Source: Bacteroides zhangwenhongii (GTDB lineage Bacteria; Bacteroidota; Bacteroidia; Bacteroidales; Bacteroidaceae). From it: a stretch of 64,000 nucleotides of DNA. The stretch is from assembly GCF_009193325.2 (NCBI RefSeq), contig NZ_CP059856.1, positions 1,860,001-1,924,000 of the forward strand, read 5' to 3'. Both the position numbers and the translations under genes were made by a program. Below are positions 36,691 through 47,081 of this stretch, one piece after another (position 1 is the first letter of the stretch; each line of letters begins with the position of its first letter). The notes under the pieces are model-generated. The model saw nothing but the letters and a program-made list of their open reading frames with translations, made no database searches and was not told the origin of the DNA.

Positions 36691-38130
36691 TTAATGGATT
36701 AATAAATTATTTTTAGCTTTCTCTATTTTATCTATCTCAATAAGGATTATATCAGCCTGTTCTACTCCCATCGCTTTCGCATCATTGAGGAGCCTTCGCG
36801 CATTATCATAATCTTCAATAAGAAAGGCACATGCTCCACGTGCATAAACTGCCTGTGATGAATCTCCCGCCTTAAAAAGATAGCGTTTTGCACTTTCAAA
36901 ATCCTTACGCTGCATTGCGGAATTCGCTGCATTCAGATTGGCAGTCTCATCATCAGGATACATTCTCACTGCCGTTTCAAACACGTCGTTGAACTCAACG
37001 CTTCCCGGTTCGTACGTCCGTGCCACAAGATAGAATTCATTGAGACTAAGTTTCTGGGGTTGCACCCTCATGACGCGCTTTATCTCTTCGACATCACTAA
37101 AGCTACGGATGACGTAGTCTATACGATAGTCTGTATGACGTAAGGCCGGATAACAATTCTGCAACAAGAAGCGGTATTCCTCCGGATAAGTCCGCTTTAT
37201 CTTCGCTTCTTTAGTATCCGGTTCCAGATTGCTGTCAATCATGTCCAGTATCTCTGTACGGTGTGCCAGATTAGTTTTTTCGACATAACGGCGCAAACCA
37301 GCCCAATCTTCCGGCTCATAGTCCGTAATTATCACACTATCCTTGAAATGATATAACTGATTGATATAATGCTTCAAAGCTGCCGTACGACCTATTGCCA
37401 GATCTCGATTATGAGAATACGGACTCTCGGGCGACGCATATCCTTTGAGCCATACGGAAGTGATAGTGATGTCATTATCATTCCGCACAGAATCTATAGA
37501 GGCTTGGATTTTACCCAGTTCATGCGTATTCCGACGATATTCAGGATAAATGACCGTCTTGTTGACCGGGAAGTCAATGAAGGCCGAACCGGAGAGCGAG
37601 CGACTCTTGACAGCCTCTGCCTGAGGGTAGACATAAAGCAACTGCGGAGACAACGGAAGTACTTCCATATAGCCGCCCAACGGCTCCACACATTCTGCCA
37701 ATAGCGTGTTGCAACAGCCATAATCACTGCGATACAATTCCAATGCTGCTCCGTTCATCCATCCATAATATGGAATAATGGCATGGTATGCCACATCGGA
37801 GGGTTTTGAACGCGCTTTAAATGACATTTCTTTTGCACCGGACAGCATACTTTCTCCATTACGCACATAATAATAATAACGTTGACGCCCATAAACTCCT
37901 ATTGACGGAAGTTCGAGCGTATCTGTAGCGCACACAAAGCGGGGAGTAAGCAATACAGCCCTGTTTATATCTACTTCCAAAGGGGACAAGCCCATATTCA
38001 TGTCAACCACTATATATTCACCGTTCCGTTCAATCCTAAGACTATCAGTTGTCACTCCGACTGTTTGCTGGGCATTCAACATACAACCTATTCCCAGCAA
38101 TGCTGCTATAATAAAAATAAATTGTTTCAT
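36691..38130 (-). CDS. DUF3868 protein with OmpA-like C-terminal part
   Basis: A 479-residue protein with a Sec signal peptide ending 'MLNAQQ'. The N-terminal two thirds ('LRIERNGEYIVVDMNMGLSPLEVDINRAVLLTPRF') is the DUF3868 region. After it comes an OmpA-like stretch ('TSVWLKGYASPESPYSHNRDLAIGRTAALKHYI') and a TPR-like helical end ('AANLNAANSAMQRKDFESAKRYLFKAGD'). DUF3868/DUF3575 pairs regularly precede fimbrial subunit genes in Bacteroidales and probably help assembly or envelope anchoring. Confidence 0.8.
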   Translation of the reverse strand: MKQFIFIIAALLGIGCMLNAQQTVGVTTDSLRIERNGEYIVVDMNMGLSPLEVDINRAVLLTPRFVCATDTLELPSIGVYGRQRYYYYVRNGESMLSGAKEMSFKARSKPSDVAYHAIIPYYGWMNGAALELYRSDYGCCNTLLAECVEPLGGYMEVLPLSPQLLYVYPQAEAVKSRSLSGSAFIDFPVNKTVIYPEYRRNTHELGKIQASIDSVRNDNDITITSVWLKGYASPESPYSHNRDLAIGRTAALKHYINQLYHFKDSVIITDYEPEDWAGLRRYVEKTNLAHRTEILDMIDSNLEPDTKEAKIKRTYPEEYRFLLQNCYPALRHTDYRIDYVIRSFSDVEEIKRVMRVQPQKLSLNEFYLVARTYEPGSVEFNDVFETAVRMYPDDETANLNAANSAMQRKDFESAKRYLFKAGDSSQAVYARGACAFLIEDYDNARRLLNDAKAMGVEQADIILIEIDKIEKAKNNLLIH

Positions 38131-38142
38131 AACTAAACGCTT

Positions 38143-38730
38143 TTAGAATAAATAGACTAGATTTACCGCTACCTTAGTGGGACCGAAATAGTTATGCGGT
38201 TTATTTTCACTAACTTTCTTTCCACATCCGGCACACCTGAAACGATCATAACGGGTATAGGAATAACCGACACCTATTTCCGTCTCGATGTTCCAATGCC
38301 GCCCCAATATCCAGGCATACCCATAGGCAACACCCGCGCCTACAAACCAGCCTTGATACCGGGTGCTTTTAAGCGTCGAGAAATCAGTGCCCAGTAAACT
38401 AAAATCTGTATCAATGCCACCTATATTATATTGTCCGCCGTGCAGATGGGCTCCGATAAAATGCCCCGCAAAACGGTCGCAAAACCAATAACGAGCTCCA
38501 GGTTGCACTGCCCAATGCTTCCACCGGCGATCATGAGACAAAGTCCATGCATTGACCTCTCCGGAAATGTCGAGCGTCCAACGAGGAGCCAGCCCTACCT
38601 CCAAACTGGTATTTATATTTAGAAAAACATCGGATAAAATATTGGTCTTTACTGCCACATCTTGTGCACAAACCGGATGAGCCACAATATTCATGACTAT
38701 TATCAGAAAAAAAATCCCTAGTTTCATCAT
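38143..38730 (-). CDS. DUF3575 outer-membrane protein
   Basis: A 195-residue protein with a signal peptide (cleaved near 'VCAQD') and a small beta-barrel. 'VAVKTNILSDVFLNINTSLE' then 'VGLAPRWTLDISGEVNAW', 'RRWKHWAVQPGARYWFCDRF' and 'GHFIGAHLHGGQYNIGG' are DUF3575 signatures. First gene of the fimbrial operon, 12 bases before the DUF3868 gene. Four extra cysteines in the C-terminal part ('DRFRCAGCGKKVSE') are unusual for an outer-membrane barrel. Confidence 0.82.
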   Translation of the reverse strand: MMKLGIFFLIIVMNIVAHPVCAQDVAVKTNILSDVFLNINTSLEVGLAPRWTLDISGEVNAWTLSHDRRWKHWAVQPGARYWFCDRFAGHFIGAHLHGGQYNIGGIDTDFSLLGTDFSTLKSTRYQGWFVGAGVAYGYAWILGRHWNIETEIGVGYSYTRYDRFRCAGCGKKVSENKPHNYFGPTKVAVNLVYLF

Positions 38731-38791
38731 TTATGTGTATTCTTATGCTAAAATATTGTTGTTATTTCCTATGAAATATCATCCAAACAGG

Positions 38792-38799
38792 CAAAGCTA
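38792..38799 (-). promoter_or_regulatory. Possible fixed -7 box upstream of the fimbrial operon
   Basis: On the minus strand TAGCTTTG matches TAnnTTTG and would start transcription about 55 bases before the DUF3575 gene. No -33 TTTG at the proper distance. It lies outside the invertible segment, so if used it would make fimbrial expression partly independent of inversion. Confidence 0.3.
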
Positions 38800-38904
38800 C
38801 AAACAGACATACATTTTGCCGATAATCCAAGAATATAACTGTTTAAGTTTTCCTTGTAAATATGTTCATACCCCAATCATATCCTTTTTATAGCCTTATC
38901 TAAT

Positions 38905-39109
38905 ACTTCTCTTATCAAGAAAAGTACCACTAATACTGAATATCTGATATTTACATATTTGCATTACATGGATATGTCATTCCGATTAACATTTGACAAA
39001 AAATGCTAATATTATTTGTTGTAAAATAAAAAAGTTTATTTAATATAATAAGATATACCCTGTTTTTTGTAATTTTGCACTGTTTAATACTTTTCTTGAT
39101 AAGAAAAGT
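38905..39109. repeat. Putative invertible promoter segment bounded by recombination-site-like repeats
   Basis: Two 21-bp sites, 38905-38925 and 39089-39109, each consist of near-palindromic 9-base arms (ACTTYTCTT and AAGAAAAGT) around a 3-base centre. The centre is ATC on the left and GAT on the right, so the sites are in opposite orientation: the right site matches the reverse complement of the left at 20 of 21 positions. Between them is an AT-rich stretch with one Bacteroides -7 box. A tyrosine recombinase gene ends 38 bases to the right. This fits a phase-variable DNA switch. Confidence 0.75.
39070..39077 (+). promoter_or_regulatory. -7 box inside the invertible segment, pointing right
   Basis: TAATTTTG followed by C matches TAnnTTTG, with the predicted start of transcription at the edge of the right-hand site. 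In this orientation it points away from the fimbrial operon and into the 3' end of the recombinase gene; inverted, it would read into the DUF3575 gene. No clear -33 box. Confidence 0.55.
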
Positions 39110-39147
39110 ACCAGATTAACAACGTGTTTTCATACTTTTTTTAATCA

Positions 39148-40353
39148 TTATAAGGAGTTGATGATAAGACTATTAGCCTTATCAATAGCGGAAGTATCCA
39201 ATGAAGCAAGATAAATTTTCGTAGTATTCTCAGAATCGTGTCCCATAGCTTCGCAAATCACTGAAATAGAGATATTTTTACTTTTGGCTATACTTGCCCA
39301 AGCGTGGCGCGCAACATATGTTGTCAGCGTTACATTCAAGTTCAGCAGTTTTCCAATCATTTTCAATTTCCTGTTGATTAAATGTGCCGCATTTTGATAT
39401 TGCCGCCTCTCATCTTTTGCAATATCTTTTATTATCGGTAGCAGGTAAGGTGTATCTACCGTATCATACTTATTGATAATCTCCTGCATAGGCTTTTCCC
39501 ATTTGATAAAAAGCTGCTGATTCGTTTTGTGACGCCGATAAGACAAAATACCGTTCCGGATATCTTTCTTTTTGAGAAACGCTATATCTACGAATGACAT
39601 CCCACGGGTATAAAACGAAAACATAAAGATATCCCGGGCATAATCCATCGATGGAGAAAATTTCAATTCCAGATCCCTTATTTGACGGATTACTTTTATG
39701 GGCACAGCGCGTTTCATAGTCTTGTCAATTCCGGTATAAACATATTTGAACGGGTTACGTTGCACTGTCAACTCTTTATCTACGGCACGATTATATATTG
39801 CCCGCAAATTTCTCATGTAATAGGAAGAGCTGTTGGGACATACTCCGGCAGATTTCAAATAGGTTTCATACTCGACCATAAGAACAGAATCGATACTTTC
39901 AATAAGGATATCTCCACGTCTTCCCATGAAACGCTCAAAACTATTCAAGGCCACCGTATAAGTTTCAGCAGTACGCTCTTTACCAACCTGCTCCAGCTGC
40001 ATAACAAGTTCCCGTCCAAACGAAAGGAAACCACCGGCTAAAGAATCCTGAAAAGACTTCACCACATCTTCTGAGGTAAAGGTAGCCGTAGTTCGCTTGA
40101 GCCTCAAAACAATTTCCCTGAGTCGGGACTGATCTTCTAAAATACATTTTCTCATTGTGACCAAATAATGTGCACGTATTGCGTCATCAGCAGGAATGAT
40201 GATTAACGACAACCGTTTGTCCCATTCTGAGGGAAAAAGCTTGTAACCGGTGTTTATGCACCTTACAACCCTGTCATGAATCACTTGATAAAACAAAGTC
40301 CCCTCTTTATCCAAAATAGAGGAAGGACGAAATTTGAGTTTTACTGTTGCCAT
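39148..40353 (-). CDS. Tyrosine recombinase (DNA invertase/integrase family)
   Basis: A 401-residue tyrosine recombinase: arm-binding N-terminal domain ('LKFRPSSILDKEGTLFYQVI'), SAM-like core-binding domain (about residues 105-195), and catalytic domain with 'FYTRGMSFVDIAFLKKKDI', 'YRRHKTNQQLFIKW', 'YVARHAWASIAKS' and 'MGHDSENTTKIYLASLD' (nucleophile Tyr). Bacteroides phase-variation recombinases have this layout. It lies next to the invertible segment and to no other mobile genes, so I read it as the local invertase for the fimbrial promoter. It follows the DUF3078 gene's terminator and is probably transcribed on its own. Confidence 0.85.
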   Translation of the reverse strand: MATVKLKFRPSSILDKEGTLFYQVIHDRVVRCINTGYKLFPSEWDKRLSLIIIPADDAIRAHYLVTMRKCILEDQSRLREIVLRLKRTTATFTSEDVVKSFQDSLAGGFLSFGRELVMQLEQVGKERTAETYTVALNSFERFMGRRGDILIESIDSVLMVEYETYLKSAGVCPNSSSYYMRNLRAIYNRAVDKELTVQRNPFKYVYTGIDKTMKRAVPIKVIRQIRDLELKFSPSMDYARDIFMFSFYTRGMSFVDIAFLKKKDIRNGILSYRRHKTNQQLFIKWEKPMQEIINKYDTVDTPYLLPIIKDIAKDERRQYQNAAHLINRKLKMIGKLLNLNVTLTTYVARHAWASIAKSKNISISVICEAMGHDSENTTKIYLASLDTSAIDKANSLIINSL

Positions 40354-40402
40354 ATAAGCTATATTTTGAATTAAACAATTAGTGATATAACAAATATGGA
40401 AA

Positions 40403-40447
40403 TAAAAAAAAGAGACTGAATAACTTTTTATTGTTAAACAGCCTCTT
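40403..40447 (-). terminator. Terminator of the DUF3078 gene
   Basis: Minus-strand stem AAGAGGCTG (40439-40447) with CAGTCTCTT (40410-40418), one G-T pair, followed by a run of T. It separates the DUF3078 gene from the recombinase gene. Confidence 0.65.
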
Positions 40448-40482
40448 AATATTGTTTTTTTTCAGAGTTTACCCGGAATTAT

Positions 40483-41940
40483 CTACCACTTGTAGTTAAT
40501 ACCGAAACTGAGCAATTCCTTTAACTGGAAATAGCTGTCACCCTCAGTGGGTTTGGAACTATCATCAAAACGGGTGTGAACATAAAGTTTGGTAGAGAGA
40601 TAACGGTTCAGAACAAAATTGAATGTGTTTTCCCATTCTACACGAGCCCAATGGTAGTTAGTCAGATAGTTGAGACGGGATTCCAATGACACGGCAGAAA
40701 TGATATTCCAGTTAAATGTCGACTGCAACTGCGAACCGAAGTCATTCTTGGAGCATTTGCCTTTATCCAGACCGAATTTCGTTTCATCCACTTCCGAGTT
40801 GTCAATATAACGCAGGTTATAAGTCAATGGCGCCATAAAGACAGAAAGGTTGAATTTCTTTTTATTCAGCTTATAGTCCATACCGATACTGACCGCCAAA
40901 TCGGCCGGAGACATGAAAGCTGAAACCAGATCTTCGCTGTTGGCCTTGTATCCATTGAAAAACTGGGTTTTGAACTCAGAGGAGATCGTATAATACCAAT
41001 TCTTCAAGGCTCTCAATCCCAGTTTGTTATAGATGCGAAGTTGATCGGTTGTAAAGAGATACTTATGATATTCGTCCGACGGGGTGGAAGTCATACCCGC
41101 TTTCGCTTCAAGCTGGTTTTCAAACAGCACTTTCTCATTGTCATTATAGTTTGCGAAGATCAGAAAAGTAGCTAATCCGGAGAAGTTGCTCTCCCCCCCC
41201 TTATACCAGTTGTCCGAAAGGTGGTTCTGGCTGATCTGTAATGAACCGTTACCTCCTACAACCCACCAGTTGGGGCGGCTGATCTTGATATCGGCCTTTC
41301 CTACATTATCATTCATATCTTCACGTTGAAACAGATGAATCACATTGGCTTTGGGGGAGATCTTCGGTTTCACATCATGCCGGAAAACATCCCGACTCAT
41401 GATACGGTCTTCCGTAGTAACAACCAAATTCGGATGTTGCAGATAAAGATCCATCAAAGCGTTATTGACTAATGTATTGGCACGTCGGGTTTTGGTAAAC
41501 GCCAATGTGTCGTATGGTAAAAGTTCCGATGTCAGTTTGGGGGTGGTGTCCGGCTGCACAGGTTTCCATTCCAGTCTTGAATACTGTTCCATCGGGGCAT
41601 AGTAATACGCCAAAGGAGTAAACAGACGGAAATAGTCGGGATCCGACGGAATATAACGTGGCGGTACAGACGGATCATTCAGATAATCCAATTGGGCTAT
41701 GTACTTATTATATAAATAAGAAACGGTATCCAATTGGGGTGTCGGACCGGACATATTGAGTTTTAACATTAAATATTTCTGGAGTTCTGCCGAAAGTGTA
41801 TCCGCTTTTACGACTTTGGCCTTAGCCACTACCGTTGAAGATTTGGGAAGTGAAGAATTGCCGACATTTTCCTGTGCAAAAAGCGATAACGAAAATAACA
41901 ACAGGATAAAAACTGAATATAAAGTAGTAACTCTCATCAT
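40483..41940 (-). CDS. DUF3078 domain-containing outer-membrane-type protein
   Basis: A 485-residue protein with a Sec signal peptide ('[12 protein letters not shown]'). The C-terminal 280 residues are a beta-rich barrel-like region with '[20 protein letters not shown]', '[19 protein letters not shown]' and '[11 protein letters not shown]', typical of DUF3078 proteins of Bacteroidetes. Function unknown. It is transcribed divergently from pyrG. The frame ends in an aromatic residue (W), as outer-membrane barrels often do. Confidence 0.8.
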   Translation of the reverse strand: MMRVTTLYSVFILLLFSLSLFAQENVGNSSLPKSSTVVAKAKVVKADTLSAELQKYLMLKLNMSGPTPQLDTVSYLYNKYIAQLDYLNDPSVPPRYIPSDPDYFRLFTPLAYYYAPMEQYSRLEWKPVQPDTTPKLTSELLPYDTLAFTKTRRANTLVNNALMDLYLQHPNLVVTTEDRIMSRDVFRHDVKPKISPKANVIHLFQREDMNDNVGKADIKISRPNWWVVGGNGSLQISQNHLSDNWYKGGESNFSGLATFLIFANYNDNEKVLFENQLEAKAGMTSTPSDEYHKYLFTTDQLRIYNKLGLRALKNWYYTISSEFKTQFFNGYKANSEDLVSAFMSPADLAVSIGMDYKLNKKKFNLSVFMAPLTYNLRYIDNSEVDETKFGLDKGKCSKNDFGSQLQSTFNWNIISAVSLESRLNYLTNYHWARVEWENTFNFVLNRYLSTKLYVHTRFDDSSKPTEGDSYFQLKELLSFGINYKW

Positions 41941-42063
41941 ATTTGTTTATGGTTTAGGCTGCAAAGCTACATTATTTTGTTCAGAAATCATAGGATTCTT
42001 TCAAAATTGCATTTTTTAATAAAATTGTAGAGACGAAAGTCTGCATTCTTCCTCTTTTTTTTA

Positions 42064-42071
42064 TAATTTTG
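42064..42071 (+). promoter_or_regulatory. -7 box of the pyrG promoter
   Basis: TAATTTTG followed by C, 58 bases before the pyrG start, fits TAnnTTTG; no clear -33 TTTG. A minus-strand TAGCTTTG at 41962-41969 is the likely divergent box for the DUF3078 gene. Confidence 0.5.
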
Positions 42072-42105
42072 CGCTTTTTAAGTTCATAAGAATACTACTA
42101 AGTAA

Positions 42106-43740
<1,635 letters not shown>

Positions 43741-43765
43741 TTAGTAATTTGTAATTAAAATAAGA

Positions 43766-45619
43766 ATGGATAAAAATACCATCACAGGTCTCGTTTTAAT
43801 AGGTATATTGTTAGTAGGATTCAGCTTTCTGAGCCGTCCCAGTGAGGAACAGATAGCTGCGCAAAAAAGATACTACGATTCTATCGCTCTTGTACAACAG
43901 CAGGAAGAGGCGCTGAAAGCAAAAACGGAGGCAGCATTGGCTAACAGCAAGAAAGAGGCGGCATCTGCTGCCGATTCATCCTCCCTGTTTTTCAATGCAT
44001 TGCAGGGAACAGACTCTAAAGTCAGTATCCAAAACAATGTAGCGGAAATCACTTTCACAACCAAAGGCGGACGTGTCTATTCGGCCATGCTGAAGGATTA
44101 CATGGCACAGGACAAGAAGACACCGGTTGTACTGTTTGACGGTGACGATGCATCGATGAATTTCAACTTCTATAATAAGGAAGGAGCTATCCAGACAAAG
44201 GATTATTTCTTTGAAGTGGCAAACAAGACGGATAGCAGTGTGGTCATGCGTCTGGCGGCAGATAGCGCAAGTTATATAGACTTTATCTACACGTTGAAAC
44301 CGGACAGCTATCTGATGAACTTTGAAATCAAGGCGACAGGTATGACAGACAAATTGGCAAACACCAATTATGTGGATATCGACTGGTCACAGCGTGCCCG
44401 CCAACTGGAAAAAGGATTCACTTACGAAAACCGCTTGGCAGAGCTTACTTATAAGATCAAAGGAGATGATGTGGATAATCTGTCGGCAGCCAAAGACGAC
44501 AGCAAGACATTGGAAAACCGCATTGACTGGGTAGCTTTCAAGAACCAGTTCTTTTCTTCGGTATTCATTGCCGAGCAGGACTTCGACAAGGTTTCCGTGA
44601 AATCAAGAATGGAGCAACAGGGAAGCGGATATATCAAAGATTATTCTGCTGAAATGAATACTTTCTTCGATCCATCGGGTAAAGAGCCGACAGAGATGTA
44701 TTTCTATTTTGGTCCGAACCACTTCAAAACGTTGAAAGCATTGGATAAGGGACGTGACGAAAAATGGGAATTGAACAGACTGGTATACTTGGGTTGGCCG
44801 TTAATTCGCTGGATCAATCAGTTTATCACGATTAACGTATTCGACTGGCTGTCGGGCTGGGGCTTGAGCATGGGTATCGTGCTGTTGATTCTGACCATCA
44901 TGGTGAAGGTTGTGGTTTATCCGGCTACGTGGAAGACCTATATGTCATCTGCCAAGATGCGTGTACTGAAACCGAAAATCGACGAAATCAACAAGAAATA
45001 TCCGAAGCAGGAGGATGCGATGAAGAAGCAACAGGAGGTGATGGGGCTTTACAGCCAGTACGGGGTAAGCCCGATGGGCGGCTGTCTGCCGATGTTGTTG
45101 CAGTTCCCTATCCTGATGGCTTTGTTTATGTTCGTGCCGAGTGCTATCGAACTACGCCAACAGAGCTTCTTATGGGCTGACGACCTTTCTACATACGATG
45201 CATTCATTACATTTCCGTTCCATATCCCGTTCTTAGGCAACCACCTCAGTTTGTTCTGCTTGCTGATGACGGTGACTAATATTCTGAATACGAAGTACAC
45301 AATGTCTATGCAGGATAATGGAGCGCAACCGCAAATGGCGGCTATGAAATGGATGATGTATCTGATGCCGATTATGTTCCTGTTTGTCTTGAACGATTAT
45401 CCGTCAGGTTTGAACTACTACTACTTCGTGTCGACCTTGATTAGCGTAGGTACCATGATTCTGCTTCGCAAAACGACTGACGAAACAAAATTGCTGGCTA
45501 TCCTGGAAGCGAAAAAGAAAGACCCGAAACAAATGAAAAAGACCGGATTTGCTGCCCGCCTGGAGGCAATGCAAAAACAACAAGAGTTATTGCAGCAGCA
45601 AAGACAGAATAAGAAATAA
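43766..45619 (+). CDS. yidC: Membrane protein insertase YidC
   Basis: A 617-residue YidC of the Gram-negative type: N-terminal transmembrane helix (residues 7-24), large periplasmic beta domain (about 85-340), then the conserved five-helix insertase core with '[20 protein letters not shown]', '[20 protein letters not shown]', and '[17 protein letters not shown]'. A basic Gln-rich tail ends the protein. It inserts inner-membrane proteins with or without SecYEG. It follows pyrG by 25 bases, probably in one transcript, and ends before a strong terminator. Confidence 0.96.
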   Translation: MDKNTITGLVLIGILLVGFSFLSRPSEEQIAAQKRYYDSIALVQQQEEALKAKTEAALANSKKEAASAADSSSLFFNALQGTDSKVSIQNNVAEITFTTKGGRVYSAMLKDYMAQDKKTPVVLFDGDDASMNFNFYNKEGAIQTKDYFFEVANKTDSSVVMRLAADSASYIDFIYTLKPDSYLMNFEIKATGMTDKLANTNYVDIDWSQRARQLEKGFTYENRLAELTYKIKGDDVDNLSAAKDDSKTLENRIDWVAFKNQFFSSVFIAEQDFDKVSVKSRMEQQGSGYIKDYSAEMNTFFDPSGKEPTEMYFYFGPNHFKTLKALDKGRDEKWELNRLVYLGWPLIRWINQFITINVFDWLSGWGLSMGIVLLILTIMVKVVVYPATWKTYMSSAKMRVLKPKIDEINKKYPKQEDAMKKQQEVMGLYSQYGVSPMGGCLPMLLQFPILMALFMFVPSAIELRQQSFLWADDLSTYDAFITFPFHIPFLGNHLSLFCLLMTVTNILNTKYTMSMQDNGAQPQMAAMKWMMYLMPIMFLFVLNDYPSGLNYYYFVSTLISVGTMILLRKTTDETKLLAILEAKKKDPKQMKKTGFAARLEAMQKQQELLQQQRQNKK

Positions 45620-45642
45620 GGAAGAAAATCCTATTATATTCT

Positions 45643-45684
45643 GAAAGAGCCGGACATCCTACTTGGGTTGCCCGGCTTTCTTTC
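45643..45684 (+). terminator. Terminator after yidC
   Basis: Stem GAAAGAGCCGG (45643-45653) with CCGGCTTTC (45672-45680), followed by TTTCT. Confidence 0.75.
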
Positions 45685-45701
45685 TCTAAAAATGAAATAA
45701 G

Positions 45702-47033
45702 ATGAAAACAAAATATACTTATAAACAAATTTGGACAATAGCCTACCCTATCCTCATCAGTCTGATCATGGAGCAAATGATCGGTATGACGGACACTGCT
45801 TTTCTGGGACGTGTCGGGGAAATTGAACTGGGTGCGTCCGCCATTGCCGGTGTATATTATCTGGCTATTTTCATGATGGCATTCGGATTCAGTATCGGTG
45901 CGCAAATATTAATTGCCCGCCGTAACGGAGAAGGGAACTACAAGGAAATAGGACCGATCTTCTATCAGGGAATCTATTTCCTGCTGGCTGTTGCCGTCAT
46001 TCTATTCACGCTGTCCATCGTATTTTCACCACATATTCTAAGGAATATCATTTCGTCACCACATATTTATGATGCAGCCGAAAGTTATATCCATTGGCGT
46101 GTATATGGTTTCTTTTTCTCGTTTGTCATGGTGATGTTCCGTGCATTCTTTGTTGGTACGACACAAACAAAGACACTGACTCTGAACTCCATTGTCATGG
46201 TGCTTTCGAATGTGGTATTCAACTATATCCTGATTTTCGGTAAGTTCGGTTTCCCGCAACTGGGAATTGCCGGTGCCGCTATCGGTTCTTCATTGGCGGA
46301 AATGGTATCGGTGATTTTCTTTATCATTTATACCTGGAAGCGGATTGACTGCAAAAAATATGCATTGAATATATTACCCAAATTCCAAAGAAAGACATTG
46401 AAGCGGATTCTCAATGTTTCGGTGTGGACGATGATTCAGAATTTTGTTTCTTTGTCTACCTGGTTCATGTTCTTCCTGTTCGTAGAACATCTGGGAGAAC
46501 GCTCACTGGCTATCGCCAATATTATCCGCAACGTATCGGGAATACCGTTTATGATTGCAATGGCTTTTGCCGCCACCTGCGGTTCGCTGGTCAGCAACCT
46601 CATCGGGGCGGGCGAACAAGATTGTGTTCGAGGAACCATCAGACAACATATCCGTATCGGATACGTATTCGTATTGCCGATTTTGGTTTTCTTCTGTCTG
46701 TTTCCCGACCTGATTCTAAGTATTTACACGGATATGCCGGATCTAAGGGCTGCCTCTGTACCTTCATTATGGGTGTTGTGCTCCGCTTATCTGGTGTTAG
46801 TACCCGCCAATGTCTATTTCCAATCGGTATCCGGTACAGGAAATACGCGGACTGCATTGGCAATGGAGCTTTGCGTATTGGCAATTTATGTAGCCTATGC
46901 CACGTACTTCATTCTCTATCTGAAAATGGATGTCGCCTTCTCTTGGACAACGGAAAGCGTGTATGGTACTTTCATCCTGCTCTTCTGTTATCAATACATG
47001 AAGAAAGGAAACTGGCAGAAAAAGAAAATCTAA
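45702..47033 (+). CDS. MATE-family multidrug/Na+ efflux transporter
   Basis: A 443-residue membrane protein with 12 hydrophobic segments in two halves. The N-terminal 'IAYPILISLIMEQMIGMTDT' and 'AFLGRVGEIELGASAIAG' are MATE signatures; the middle has 'QLGIAGAAIGSSLAEMVSV' and the second half starts 'VWTMIQNFVSLSTWFMFF'. MATE proteins export cationic compounds in exchange for Na+ or H+; the substrate here is unknown. It has its own transcript, judging from the terminator just before it. Confidence 0.9.
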   Translation: MKTKYTYKQIWTIAYPILISLIMEQMIGMTDTAFLGRVGEIELGASAIAGVYYLAIFMMAFGFSIGAQILIARRNGEGNYKEIGPIFYQGIYFLLAVAVILFTLSIVFSPHILRNIISSPHIYDAAESYIHWRVYGFFFSFVMVMFRAFFVGTTQTKTLTLNSIVMVLSNVVFNYILIFGKFGFPQLGIAGAAIGSSLAEMVSVIFFIIYTWKRIDCKKYALNILPKFQRKTLKRILNVSVWTMIQNFVSLSTWFMFFLFVEHLGERSLAIANIIRNVSGIPFMIAMAFAATCGSLVSNLIGAGEQDCVRGTIRQHIRIGYVFVLPILVFFCLFPDLILSIYTDMPDLRAASVPSLWVLCSAYLVLVPANVYFQSVSGTGNTRTALAMELCVLAIYVAYATYFILYLKMDVAFSWTTESVYGTFILLFCYQYMKKGNWQKKKI

Positions 47034-47081
47034 ATTCTTTTTTCACTATCTTCGCAAGAAAATAAACATTTTATAAAATAT

